Origin: Rhipicephalus microplus
Taxonomy: Eukaryota; Arthropoda; Arachnida; Ixodida; Ixodidae
Length of the DNA stretch: 64,000 bases
Direction: 5' to 3'
Assembly: GCF_043290135.1 (NCBI RefSeq)
Contig: NC_134700.1
Span: forward strand, 164,271,772-164,335,771
Both the position numbers and the translations under genes were made by a program. Positions 44,712-55,602 of the stretch are shown piece after piece. Position 1 is the stretch's first letter; each line of letters begins with the position of its first letter. The notes beneath the pieces were generated by a model. It was not told the origin of the DNA. It searched no databases and saw only the letters and a list, made by a program, of their open reading frames with translations.

Positions 44712-44941
44712 TGGATTAAACTGGCACCCGAATTAAAGTCATGGCCAATTGGATTAAACACGGTGGCACTTAAATTAAACTCAATGGCACGCGGCCTGAG
44801 TGAGTTGGCGCTTGAATTAAATATGTTGGCGCTTGGAATAATTGTTTGGCACAAAGATTAAATAGCCCGGCACTCAGATTATTTCAATGGCGTGCAGATT
44901 ATTTAGGCTGGCACTTGGATTAAAGCGAGCGGGAAAACCTG
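44712..44941 (-). repeat. Right TIR with array of ~16-bp units
   Basis: The reverse complement starts CAGGTTTTCCCGCTCGCTTT and shows the same unit order as the left TIR, including CTCACTCAGGCCGCGTG in the same place. Some units carry changes such as TTTAATCTTTGTGCCA. Confidence 0.88.
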
Positions 44942-44943
44942 TA

Positions 44944-45301
44944 GTACAGGGGTTCTTCTATAGAAATCCAGATCAAGCATATATCAATCGTTTGTGTACG
45001 TTGTGGAGACGTTCGAAAGAGTTGTTGCTGTTGTGTGATTGTTCGCCGCTGCTTGACTGAGCTGCCGAAATATAACTTCGCTCAGCACTATAATGTTTTA
45101 TAGCTGCAGTGTCGACACTAAAAGTTAAGAGGGTCTCGAACAGGGCTGCTATAACGACTCGAAGACGAAAGCCGAAGTGCTTATGGATTAAATAAATACC
45201 GAAAGTTGCCGTGAGATAAAGACAAGTATTCGGGCTATTGTGCCTCATTTGGCGCTTTTCGAGCCTTGAGTAGCATTGCATGGTTCTTTGATCTACCACA
45301 G
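44944..45301. other. No recognised feature
   Basis: Unrecognised sequence between the transposon and the first copy of the duplicated segment. Confidence 0.4.
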
Positions 45302-47277
45302 GGCCCACTGGATTAGCATCTTCCAAAGCTGTCACTAACGAGAGTCAAGAAAACGCCGCTTTTCGATAATCTCCAAGCGTTCGGCACTGCTGAGCAGAGG
45401 CTTTCCATGACTCTGCAGCGTCAGGGAATCTACATATTTGCTTTCGCATTTATCGCCGAGATTTCACGCTCCTATGAACAAATTGCACTGGACGTACGTC
45501 ACGAAAATGTGGTGGCGCTGTGTTGGTAGGCAGAAGACGCTCTGCCTACCGCAGTTTCTCCCGGGTTTTCAATGTTGCATGTGGTGTTCTCAGTCAAGCA
45601 ACGAGAAAAAAAAACGGTATGCCGATCAACTGCGTCGCGATTGGATGTGAGTCACGTCACAACTTAGTTTAGTTTGTTGGCGCACATCGCAGCCCTGAGC
45701 GCTTATGGCTCATGGCGTCTCACAACGTCGTTTTGTTGGCGCACATCGCAGCCTTCAGCGCGCAGAAGTTACCTGCGGACGTCGCTATATCTCTACCTAT
45801 AATGTCGACATCAGCCTACCTGTGTTTAAAAACACGGAATTGGTCTATAAAGAGGGAACGGGTGCTCATCTATATTCTTAAAGACGATAGTTTTAAGTGC
45901 GAATGCACTTTATAAGCAATCCTGAATCAGCCGTCCGCGGTGCGCCTCCTCCTCTCTCCTAGCAACGGACGAAGAGCGGAAAAGAGCGTCTGTAGCAATG
46001 GTGCAGCGACGTCACACACCACGTGATTGCGTGCGCTCCGCCCTTCGCTCCGTGGCTACGCGCGCAGCCACGACTTGCTCGAGATAGGCAAGTCGTCATA
46101 GGTATGGATCTATCACAGGCATCAACCTCGATTGCGATACCTCCAACAACAAGTACAACGCAATTGAATGCGAGCATTGAACGCGCCGTTGAAGATGTCG
46201 CGCCGGTTGAAGACAAGGCAGTGCGGCGAAGGGCCCGTGATGCATAGCGCAAGCGGGTGAAACGAGCCGGGGACATAAACATCATTATAGTGCAAATTTA
46301 CTCTCACAAATACGCGTAAAGTAAACAAGATTTCCCGAGAGGGTCTTACGGTTCCTGGGAACCGCAATGAGATCACACGGGGGAGTTTACGTTAACTCAC
46401 CGGCGAATGCCAAGGGATTTTAACTTTACTCCCCCTGATTGCATCACCATGTGTATTCGCCCTTAACCATGTTCATCCTCGGGAAAATGCCTGGGAGTTT
46501 TTCTTGGGAACCTTCGACGGAAAAATTTGGGTGTCTGTCCATTTGTCTGTTTTCCAATCTTACGATAATCTAAAGTTTAATCGGCGCCTAACGACAACCC
46601 AAACCACCGAACCCATCTACAGCGCCCACCAATATTTCTCAAGGTTCAGCGTTAATACTTTTGCGTTCGTCAATTAAAAAGCAATGATTCCGCATATCTG
46701 AGGCGTTATATCATCATGTCAATAGGCTGTATGTGTGCCTTTTTACTAGAAGAGGCTTACAAAGTCATTCTAAGGACCGTAGCGCTTATCACGCTGCACT
46801 GACGATGCAACGATTGCACGAAAAGGCGAGCGTTTCCAACGCTTTGCTAAGGCGGCAGGGTGGTGGCACCTACCCGTCGCCTTGCGTTCTTCACCTTATC
46901 ACTTCAGGGACGGGCACGCACGCCGCGCGCGCTTCGGTGTCCAAGATAACTGTCAGATAGCGCTCATGTCTCACGTGTGGCGTCACTTGATGCGCTCGTT
47001 CGCCTCCGCTGCACGCTCGAGGCACTCCGACACAGCGCCTTCAGAATACCAGTGACCAATTTTCTTGCGCAGAACATCAAATTAACGTTTTGTTCACTCT
47101 CTACAGACGCAAGACTATCTGTCTTTCGACGACATTTGCAGTGTAACATGCTCTACCATAGATTTTGAATTGGGCTTCGTGTCCAAACGATATCTATTCA
47201 CGGGACGGCTTTATGTTCTCCCATAGTAAAGTACCTCGTACTCTAAATCGTTAACAACTTTTTCTAAACACAGTGTA

Positions 47278-47725
47278 ACATGCATATACGGTGCCGATTT
47301 CTTCGTGTTCATCTACGTGAATACTGTTCATCATCGTGTTCTTTCATTTTTTTCCTTATGTAATTCTACCTATCTTCTTTGTCTTCTTTCTAATATCTTT
47401 CTTTGTACCTTTATCTCTTTTTACATAATGATCACCCCTTTCCCTCATAACACTCACCTTGCTCCTCCTCACTCTCACTCTTTTTTCGATCCACTCGCTA
47501 ACCTATTCTAAGCAAAGTTATGTCATGCTTCACCCTCTTTTCGCAAATGTTTTCTTTACCCCGTTTTCTTTACCTTCACCCTCACTTCATGCGCGTGACT
47601 ATTCAGTGATATAGCTGTTGTACTGCTGCATATTCTACACTGTGCAAGGCTATACCAAGCTTTGGAATCTCTCTCCTGCTCTTTTCTTTTCTTCTTGTCT
47701 TCGCATCACTTATCCTCACAGTCAC
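47278..47725. other. Pyrimidine-rich unrecognised sequence
   Basis: Strongly T/C-biased, for example TTCTTTGTCTTCTTTC and CTCTCACTCTTTTTTC. It resembles a LINE 3' untranslated region but carries no diagnostic motif. Same content at 57255-57705 in copy 2. Confidence 0.4.
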
Positions 47726-47739
47726 TTTTTTTTTCAATT

Positions 47740-47981
47740 GCCCCGCCGCGGTGGTGTAATGGCTAAGGTACTCGGCTGCTGACCCGCAAGTCGCGAGTTC
47801 AAATCCCGGCTGTGGTGGCTGCATTTCCGATGGAGGCGGAAATGCTGTAGGCCCGTGTTCTCCGATTTGGGTGTACGTTAAAGAACCCCAGGTGGTCAAA
47901 ATTTCCGGAGCCCTCTACTACGGCGTCTCTCATAATCAAATGGTGGTTTTGGGACGTTAAACCCCACAAATCAATAAATTA
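47740..47981 (+). mobile_element. tRNA-derived tick SINE, full length (copy 1)
   Basis: Head GCCCCGCCGCGGTGGTGTAA, a B-box-like GCGAGTTCAAATCCC, body and end GGGACGTTAAACCCCACA plus ATCAATAAATTA. Flanked by a TTTTTTTTCAATT duplication (about 47727-47739 and 47982-47994). The same insertion is in duplicate copy 2, so it predates the duplication. Confidence 0.93.
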
Positions 47982-48373
47982 TTTTTTTTCAATTCATTTC
48001 CTTGTTCACCATCAGTACAGAATAAAGTCTCGAAGTTCCAAAACTGACAGGAGAACCTCTTATTAGTCATTTGTTAATATTAATCAATTGCATGGAAAGG
48101 CAAAAAGCAGTTAAACAGTAAAAAATGACGCGAGAAATAATAAGCAAATTTTATAAGAAAAAACAACAATGGAAAGAACCAACAAAAGGTAAATCTGTAC
48201 AAGAAGCGTAATTTACGGGAAAATGGTACAGAACTAATTATAAATGATAAACATAGCAATCAACGTAACTTACTGTTGTTACAAAACGGACCCCTGCAAC
48301 TGCCTTGACTGGACTCTGGGGTCCTACCTGTATAATAATAACCAGCCATTATATGTATGATACACAATAAAAT

Positions 48374-48412
<39 letters not shown>

Positions 48413-48945
48413 TTACATAAGCATAAGGGTTTGTAAAAAAAACACGGTGTACAATTGATGTATAAATACTGAAACATGCTGGCATTTAATTTTAACAAAA
48501 TCTTAAATTTCTAAAGACAACAAACCGAAAATTGGAGAAAAAAGTTCGACACAATTCTTTGATACATAGTGTGGGAGTATTATTGTAACGGAATGAAATA
48601 AATGCTTTACGTATATAATTATTATGAATCGATAGCGAGCAATGTTGTTAGTAGATGTGTCTTCATGTGTTTTTTTATTATTAATGTTGTGCAGCATGCA
48701 TGAATATCTAATGGAAATATATTCCAGTGTTGAATGGCAGTGAAAGCAGTGGTGAATCACTCATATTGGTATTTATTCGGGAAAGTAAAATGTCGCTGTT
48801 AAATGAAAATCTAGTGTTATTACTATTAGAGCAGATGCTCAAAACGTATTGATAGTGATTTCATGGTTACGTGTGTGATATATTAGTAAAAACAGTTTTA
48901 GCTTAATCATGTATCGTAGTGGTAGTATGGTTAAAAAAGTGTAAT

Positions 48946-49710
48946 TTAGTACCGAATGAGACATGTACCTAAAAAACTTATGATCCACAAGGCTTGATTC
49001 TCTAAATGTTGTAGATGTGTTAAATCTGTGGTGTATGTGTTCCCCAGACGGAAATGCAGTATTGAAGGTGGTAATGTGTAAATGCGTAATAAAGTGAACA
49101 TCTGATATGCTGTGGGGAAAACTAGCGTGTTAAAACGAGTACTCTCATACCGTAATCGATCTCTCTTTAAGATCATTTCTGCATGCCGGTTAAACTTAAG
49201 ATGACGATTGAGCTTGACCCCAAGAAAGATGACTTCGTGTTGCAGGTTAAAGAACATGATCATTAAGGATAAGTGGGGGTGCAGATTGATTGACACAATA
49301 ATTTCTAAGAAGCATGAATTGGGCTTTAGGTGTATTGATACGAAGTTTGTTTTTTTTATGCACCAAACAGATAAGTTGCCCAGGTCACAGTTGAGTCGGG
49401 TTATTATTGTATCCATGCAATCGCTAGAAATAAATGTAGTGGTGCCGTCAGCATGTAAAATGGATGAGATGCTAGTTAGGCAGTTGGGAATATGATTAAT
49501 GTATACGAGAAATAAGATGGCACCAAGAAGTGAGCCTTGTGGGACACCCATTATGACTGGTTTAACAAGTGATAGTGAACCTTCGAAATTTACAATATGC
49601 GTTCTGTTAGTTAAATAGCTTCGAATGAGTGAAAGTGCTGGGCCACAAATTCCCACTGCTTCCAGCTTATGATATAGGATGTCACGAGAGGTGGTCATGA
49701 GAGATGTCAT
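48946..49710 (-). pseudogene. RT core fragment of the CR1-like LINE (copy 1)
   Basis: Blocks LYHKLEAVGICGPALSLIRS, YLTNRTHIVNFEGS, GVPQGSLLGAILFLVYINHI, LHADGTTTF (the family has FADDT; the second Asp is Gly here), FLGVKLNRHLKFNRHAEMIL and C-terminal HLQHLENQALWIISFLG. It lies in the LINE that also includes 51064-51753. Copy 1 keeps the frame through the end of the RT, while copy 2 is shifted by one extra C (TTCCCCAG to TTCCCCCAG near 59002). Confidence 0.82.
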
Positions 49711-49985
49711 GAGAGATCTACAAATCTACAAAGAGATCTACAAAGTCTACAACTACTTAGCCGACAATATGGCCGTTGTCAAGGCCATGCTCTAATTTGT
49801 CAGTGAATGATAAAATAGCTATTTCAGTGGAATAGTTTCTGTGGAACTCATGTTGTTCAGGTAATAGAGGTTTAATTTTTTTAGGAATAGTTTGCTCAGT
49901 GGTTAACAAGCAGCATTTCTATGATCTTGCTAAAGAAAGGGTAGCATACAGATTGGCCGATAGGTAGATATTTATTCTCTGTCAC

Positions 49986-51000
49986 CTTTTTAGGAACAAA
50001 GCTTCTTATAACGACACCCGTTCGTCCCTCGTAGTCTGTAACAAGTATAACATTTTGACCTCCAAGGTGGTGCGGGCGAGAGACTTCTTCTTTGCGTTGT
50101 TGAACAATAAAAAATAGTGCTCAATGTACATGTCAATGGCTGCTAATGGGGATTGAAAGACAGAAGCATTCGGTTTTTAGTTACGCGCAGGCTGCGATTA
50201 CCATTAGCAGCCATTGGCATGTACATTGAGACCTATCTGACAAGAAAGGGTTGCTACGTTATACTCGCTGGGTGTAACCTCCTGAGCTTTAGAAAGGTTT
50301 AGCGAGCGTTGAGCCACAGTGCCATGAACACCATAAACTTGTATATACCATGAATGAACTCGAGGTGGTTAAAAATGGGAAGTAGATACGAAGCGCAAGC
50401 CGTAAGAAAGTAAAAGCCGAATTCTTCACCTATCATTTCCCGATAGCAGCCATTGGCATGTACATTGAGCACTATCTGACTGAAAAAGTTGCTACGTCAT
50501 ACTCGCTGGGCGTAACCTCCTTGGTTTTCGAAAGGTTTAGCGAGCGTTCGTCCGCAGTGCCATGAATACAGTGAACTAGTATATACTATGAACTCGAGGT
50601 GGTTAAAGGTGGGAAGTGGACCTGAAGCGCAAGCCGTAAGAAAGTGTGCGTGTGCCACCTCTCGTTTAGTCTTTGGAATGTCCGCTGGATGGCGGTGCTT
50701 CTATATGGGGAATATATGTCGAAAAGATGCGAGATGGTGGTACTTGGAGCGTTGAATAGATGGACGAACGGACACAAAGACAGATGCATGGATGGGCGCA
50801 TGAACGGACGCAGGGGCGGCTGCATGGACGAACGCAGGGACGGACGCGCAAACAGACGCACGCACGGACGGGCTGATGGACGCATGGACGGTCACAGTGA
50901 CGGATGTATGGACGGACGGAAGCAAGAACGAATGGACGGACGAATTCTTTGCCCCACTCTCCATCATTCACTACATGGATATGCTACCATTTTTTTTAAT
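49986..51000 (-). repeat. Composite repeat C6, nested in LINE (copy 1)
   Basis: Terminus TTTTTAGGAACAAAGCTTC, hairpin about 50110-50230, two copies of the internal segment (about 50200-50420 and 50445-50650), minisatellite 50755-50935 and far terminus with CACTCTCCATCATTCACTAC and GGATATGCTACC. Flanked by A-runs of the LINE. Present at the same position in copy 2. Confidence 0.82.
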
Positions 51001-51063
51001 ATGGGAGTTATTTTACCGTGCTTTACCTTTTTGGGAAAACACATCTTTTAAAAAAGTGGTTAA

Positions 51064-51753
51064 TTATATGCGCCAATACTTCAACAATGTGGGGTGATAA
51101 TATTTGATTTTAGAGGGCTCTAAATCGTCAAGACCAGGTCCAGTAGTCCGTAAACTAGGGATTGTGTCTGACACTATTTTGTCTGAGGTGCGATATAGAT
51201 AAAATAAATAAAGGGTCTGATTGAGTATTGACTGGGTTGCCTGAGTGTTGACTGTGTGACAGTGATTGAGTGTTGACTGTGAATGATCGGGTGTAGGACG
51301 GCATAAAGCATTGAATTCATTTGCGAGGTCAGTGGCTTCCGTTACCATCCTTGTTCCTGTATTCACTCAATTAGAATTGCGCCTAGGGGAAGATAAATGA
51401 ATAAATGACCTGATTGTATCCCATCTTTTACGAGTGTCATTTTTTTGTTTGGTTATTGAATTCTCAAAGTAGGTATGCTTAGCTTCTTTCAAGAGTTTGC
51501 CGCGCGTATTATAATAAGCTACATATCGCTTCTGCAACGTTACATTGAAAGGCTGGCGCTTGAACTTTTTGTGAAGGTTTTCATGTTTATTAATGCTTTG
51601 TAAGAGGGCTGTTGTTATCCATGGGTTTCTTGGAGCTGAAAACCCGTGTGAGACCTGTGTTATGCTCATACACTGTAAGTACGCCGTTCTAACTTTGTTA
51701 TTAAATTGCTGGAATGCGATGACTGGATCATTTGCTGATAGAATTGATTTCAA
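51064..51753 (-). pseudogene. Pre-RT segment of the CR1-like LINE (copy 1)
   Basis: APRNPWITTALLQSINKHEN, LHKKFKRQPFNVTLQKRYV and LLKEAKHTYFENS match the endonuclease-RT linker of CR1-like elements (PW-T..L...I..R..L.KKF, Y...R). A TGA interrupts copy 1 at about 51366-51368, where copy 2 has an arginine codon (one base different, ACTCAATTAG against ACTCTATTAG). A one-base longer T-run near 51755 also breaks the upstream frame relative to copy 2. Confidence 0.8.
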
Positions 51754-52133
51754 ATTTGTTTTGACGAATTTCGTGGTGATCGAGAGTGTCCACGTAGCGG
51801 CAGTGTAGGACGTAGCATCCCTACACGGTTGCGCTTAGTAGGTAAGCCTAGTGCAGACCTATATCCACAACTTGGAAGTGTTGAAAGTGTGTTTTTCTTG
51901 TGTTTCTATGCACATGCATGTTGGTTGAGTTTAAAAATTCAAAAACGGGGTAGTGGTCCATAATATGAACAGCGATTACTCCAGCAAGTTGTTCAATTTA
52001 TGATTTTGAATATATGTAGCCTATTAATGATTTGAAACCACGAGGGGGACATCTGCCAGGGACAGCTATTGGTGAATCTAGGCCACAATTTTCATAGCAT
52101 GTGGGGTAGTTAGAGCAATGACTATCATTAAGG

Positions 52134-52376
52134 TGTCACAGAACGAGCGCTCAAAAAGGGCGCGTCGCCAAATTCTCGCGACGAAACGCCCGAAACGCCG
52201 GAGTGACGCCGCGAGGTCAAAAGAAAAAGAAAAAAAAGAAAACAAGCTCCTCGGGAGCGCGACGCTCTCCCCTCGGAAGCGTGGCTTCGCCGACGAACCT
52301 CCTAACCCCACATCGGCGGCCGAGCAAGCACTCGAAATTTCTAGAAGGAAAGAGGCGTGGTCATGCCGAGTTGAGT
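52134..52376 (+). mobile_element. LTR fragment truncated by the duplication breakpoint
   Basis: TGTCACAGAACGAGCGC start, followed by 243 bp that match the first 243 bp of the LTR at 62093. It ends abruptly at TTGAGT, where copy 2 continues into the rest of the LTR. This marks the right breakpoint of copy 1. Confidence 0.8.
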
Positions 52377-52814
52377 GCAGCTCTCCCATGCCGGAGTGTA
52401 AATGGAAAGAGAGATAGAAAGGGGGGCTGCTAGACCCCGTCGCAGAGGTAATTATCGGCTTGCTTTGAAGTCGAGTAAGAAGTAGGAAGGGTGCTATGTG
52501 ATGTCCTCGCTTATCGTTAGCGAATTCCGGCAGCCGAACGCAGTGTACTCAGTGGCGCCGCCCCGCGTTCGGCGCAGTGCGAAGAAAAAGTGTTCTCAGC
52601 ATGGTGCCCGTATCTACTACGCTGTGGCGTAGTGGGGAGGTCCCCGCACAGTGGAAGACGGCCTACACAGTTGTAATGCCGAAACCTCGCAAAGCACCAG
52701 GAATAATCTAAGACCAATTTTCTTACCTTCCTGAGTCGGTAAGGTCGCAGAGCACGCCCTTCTGAACCAACTCAAGGTGCACCTCAAGACCAATGACATG
52801 TACACCCACAATAT
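52377..52814 (+). mobile_element. 438-bp junction segment with an I/R1-group LINE fragment
   Basis: Lies between the two duplicate copies. 52600-52814 encodes, in interrupted frames, WRSGEVPAQWKTAYTVVMPK and EHALLNQLKVHLKTNDMYTH, an RT segment of the I/R1 group (GxVPxxWKxAxVVMIPKPGK, then LNRL..L). 52377-52600 is unrecognised. The LINE frame stops exactly where copy 2 begins (GGCCCACTGG at 52815). Confidence 0.7.
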
Positions 52815-54699
52815 GGCCCACTGGATTAGCATCTTCCAAAGCTGTCACTAACGAGAGTCAAGAAAACGCCGCTTTTTGATAATCTCCAAGCGTTCGGCAC
52901 TGCTGAGCAGAGGCTTCCCATGACTCTGCAGCGTCAAGGAATCTACATATTTGCTTTCGCATTTATCGCCGAGATTTCACGCTCCTATGAACAAATTCCA
53001 CTGGATGTACGTCACGAAAATGTGGTGGCGCTGTGTTGGTAGGCAGAAGACGCTCTGCCTACCGCAGTTTCTCCCGGGTTTCAATGGTGCATGTGGTGTT
53101 CTCAGTCAAGCAACGAGAAAAAAAACGGTATGCCAATCAACTGCGTCGCGATTGGATGTGAGTCACGTCACAACTTAGTTTAGTTTGTTGGCGCACATCG
53201 CAGCCCTGAGCGCTTATGGCTCATGGCGTCTCACAACGTCGTTTTGTTGGCGCACATCGCAGCCTTCAGCGCGCAGAAGTTACCTGCGGACGTCGCTATA
53301 TCTCTACCTATAATGTCGACATCAGCCTACCTGTGTTTAAAAACACGGAATTGGTCTATAAAGAGGGAACGGGTGCTCATTTATATTCTTAAAGACGATA
53401 GTTTTAAGTGCGAATGCACTTTATAAGCAATCCTGAATCAGCCGTCCGCGGTGCGCCTCCTCCTCTCTCCTAGCAACGGACGAAGAGCGGAAAAGAGCGT
53501 CTGTAGCAATGGTGCAGCGACGTCACACACCACGTGATTGCGTGCGCTCCGCCCTTCGCTCCGTGGCTACGCGCGCAGCCACGACTTGCTCGAGATAGGC
53601 AAGTCGTCATAGGTATGGATCTATCACAGGCATCAACCTCGATTGCGATACCTCCAACAACAAGTACAACGCAATTGAATGCGAGCATTGAACGCGCCGT
53701 TGAAGATGTCGCGCCGGTTGAAGACAAGGCAGTGCGGCGAAGGGCCCGTGATGCATAGCGCAAGCGGGTGAAACGAGCCGGGGACATAAACATCATTATA
53801 GTGCAAAATTACTCTCACAAATACGCGTAAACTCAACAAGATTTCCCGAGAGGGTCTTACGGTTCCTGGGAACCGCAATGAGATCACACGGGGGAGTTTA
53901 CGTTAACTCACCGGCGAATGCCAAGGGATTTTAACTTTACTCCCCCTGATTGCATCACCATGTGTATTCGCCCTTAACCATGTTCACCCTCGGGAAAATG
54001 CCTGGGAGTTTTTCTTGGGAACCTTCGACGGAAAAATTTGGGTAAGTCTGTCCATTTGTCTGTTTTCCAATCTTACGATAATCTAAAGTTTAATCGGCGC
54101 CTAACGACAACCCAAACCACCGAACCCATCTACAGCGCCCACCAATATTTCTCAAGGTTCAGCGTTAATACTTTTGCGTTCGTCAATTAAAAAGCAATGA
54201 TTCCGCATATCTGAGGCGTTATATCATCATGTCAATAGGCTGTATGTGTGCCTTTTTACTAGAAGAGGCTTACAAAGTCATTCTAAGGACCGTAGCGCTT
54301 ATCACGCTGCACTGACGATGCAACGATTGCACGAAAAGGCGAGCGTTTCCAACGCTTTGCTAAGGCGGCAGGGTGGTGGCACCTACCCGTCGCCTTGCGT
54401 TCTTCACCTTATCACTTCAGGGACGGGCACGCACGCCGCGCGCGCTTCGGTGTCCAAGATAACTGTCAGATAGCGCTCATGTCTCACGTGTGGCGTCACT
54501 TGATGCGCTCGTTCGCCTCCGCTGCACGCTCGAGCGTCACCCCCGGAAGCTTTTCAGGCCTGCGCGTCACGTGACGTGACGTCGACGACGTCACATCGCG
54601 CCGGCCGGCCGGCCGCCCTTCGCTGGGTGGCTGCGCCAGCCGCGAGCGCCCTTCACGCCTACCGACTCGGGCGAGGTTCCTTGACACCATGTCCGCACG

Positions 54700-54920
54700 A
54701 TTTATCAAGGTATCCATTGATTGTATGGTTTAACGCGCCGACGCAATGCAGGCGATGAAGCGCGCCGTAGGGGAGAGCTCAGGATCAAGTTTTACTACCT
54801 GGGAATCTTTATTGTGTGCCGAAATCTCGTACACACGGGCGTTTTTGCTTTTCGCCTCCATCAGAAATGCGGCCGCCGCAGCCGGGTATCGAAACTGCGC
54901 CCTAGTGCTCACCGTTGCGG
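54700..54920 (-). mobile_element. Very old tick SINE inside the P-like element
   Basis: TTTTCGCCTCCATCAGAAATG, CGGCCGCCGCAGCCGGGTAT, CGAAACTGCGCCCTAGTG and, further left, GAAATCTCGTACACACGGGC match the SINE body and B-box region (compare 28850-28945) with many changes and a lost 5' head. It is more diverged than any other SINE in the window. Confidence 0.65.
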
Positions 54921-55602
54921 GGGAACTTATCAAGGTATCAAGAAATAATGAATATCGTGAATGGAATAATGCGTATTTATTTATCACAGCCAGACTCCGT
55001 CTGTACAAATATCACAGTGCACATTGTTCTCGGTCCAGGCAGACGACAGGCAACACAAGATGTTGCCCTTAATGCTGAAAATATGCCAAAAGTACAAAAC
55101 ACAATATCTTGCCACATAAAACTCAGAAAACAAAACAGATTGTAACAGCAAAAACATCCCCGAGCTTTGGAACAGAAAAAGCACACTTTCATTTAAATTG
55201 TAGGTTAGAGGAAAACATACCATTCGTTTATCATAGTAGCAGTAGCAACACAAGGTATCAGGTTCAAACACTTGCCGAAAAATACAATACAAAAGAACAC
55301 TGGTGACTAAATTGTGGTCCACAGCATGATAAATGACAGAAAGAAAAGTAATTGTACTGCCACAGGTAGGTGCATGTCCTAGGGAAAAAATCAAACAAAA
55401 ATCTAAGAAAAAAACAAATCACAGTGCACAACATGTCTGTACACAGAGTGCACAAGGAAAGTGTACACAGCTTAGGTACCAAAACGGACTGTACAACTGC
55501 TACAGTGGGCACCGAGGCAGTTCGAGTTAAAAAAAAAAGAAAAAAGTACAGCACCTTTAAAAGCTAACAACTTGTAAAGAGATACAAAACTGGAAACAAG
55601 GC
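54921..55602. other. 3' part of the P-like element, no coding domain recognised
   Basis: AT-rich stretch downstream of the THAP gene (minus strand). Minus-strand frames such as 54984-55394 show no transposase motif. It probably serves as 3' untranslated or filler sequence of the element. Confidence 0.45.

Larger units (their letters stand above)
41388..44941 (+). mobile_element. IS630/Tc1/mariner-type transposon with long, internally repeated TIRs
   Basis: 3554 bp from CAGGTTTTCCCGC to GCGGGAAAACCTG, flanked by TA (41386-41387 and 44942-44943). The terminal inverted repeats are about 230 bp (41388-41625 and 44712-44941) and consist of many ~16-bp units of the type TTTAATCCAAGTGCCA. Between them is a decayed transposase (42235-43309) with HTH-type and DDE-type segments, a hairpin repeat with microsatellites (43439-43827) and unrecognised sequence. 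TA target duplication and the transposase place it in the IS630/Tc1/mariner superfamily. The TIR architecture is unlike the short TIRs of most members. Confidence 0.85.
48371..52133 (-). mobile_element. CR1-like LINE in copy 1, split by composite repeat C6
   Basis: Minus-strand non-LTR retrotransposon: endonuclease end (HIMDHYPVF region near 51940), pre-RT segment 51064-51753, RT start (KYLPIGQSVCYPFFSKIIEML near 49940), RT core 48946-49710, then a 3' end with an A-rich (AAAT)n tail at 48371-48413. Composite repeat C6 sits between KITPIL and KVTENKYLPI, in an A-run. The 5' end is cut by an LTR starting at 52134. Many stops; catalytic box reads HADG. Confidence 0.82.
45302..52376 (+). repeat. 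Segmental duplication, copy 1
   Basis: 7075 bp starting GGCCCACTGGATTAGCATC and ending ...CATGCCGAGTTGAGT. It aligns along its full length with 52815-62335, with scattered single-base differences and small length changes in simple repeats. Contents: 45302-45895 unrecognised with hairpin GGTAGGCAGA-AGACGC-TCTGCCTACC (45525-45550) and a ~25-bp direct repeat (TTTGTTGGCGCACATCGCAG near 45673 and 45732); dispersed repeat segments 45896-47277; pyrimidine-rich unique DNA; SINE; CR1-like LINE (minus) with nested composite repeat C6; 243 bp of an LTR. It has an empty site (GCTCGAG, 47015-47021) where copy 2 carries a P-like transposon. Confidence 0.93.

Noticed and set aside
45962..46260. Host exon in the duplicated segment (frames 45959-46285 and 46023-46247)
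   Set aside because: Diverged copies at 15256-15600 do not keep the frame, and no splice sites or domain are seen.
47741..47815. tRNA gene at the start of the SINE
   Set aside because: It has box-like sequences but no full cloverleaf could be drawn, and it continues directly into the SINE body; the same head recurs in other SINE copies.
50644..51051. Overlapping frames rich in MDGRMNGRR or RPSVRPSV (also 22088-22502, 26041-26406, 39266-39786, 60606-60933)
   Set aside because: Both strands and several frames are open only because of the degenerate minisatellite in the composite repeats.
54984..55394. 137-codon minus-strand frame as the transposase of the P-like element
   Set aside because: Hydrophobic, Cys/Phe/Tyr-rich translation of AT-rich sequence without any DDE or GTP-binding motif.
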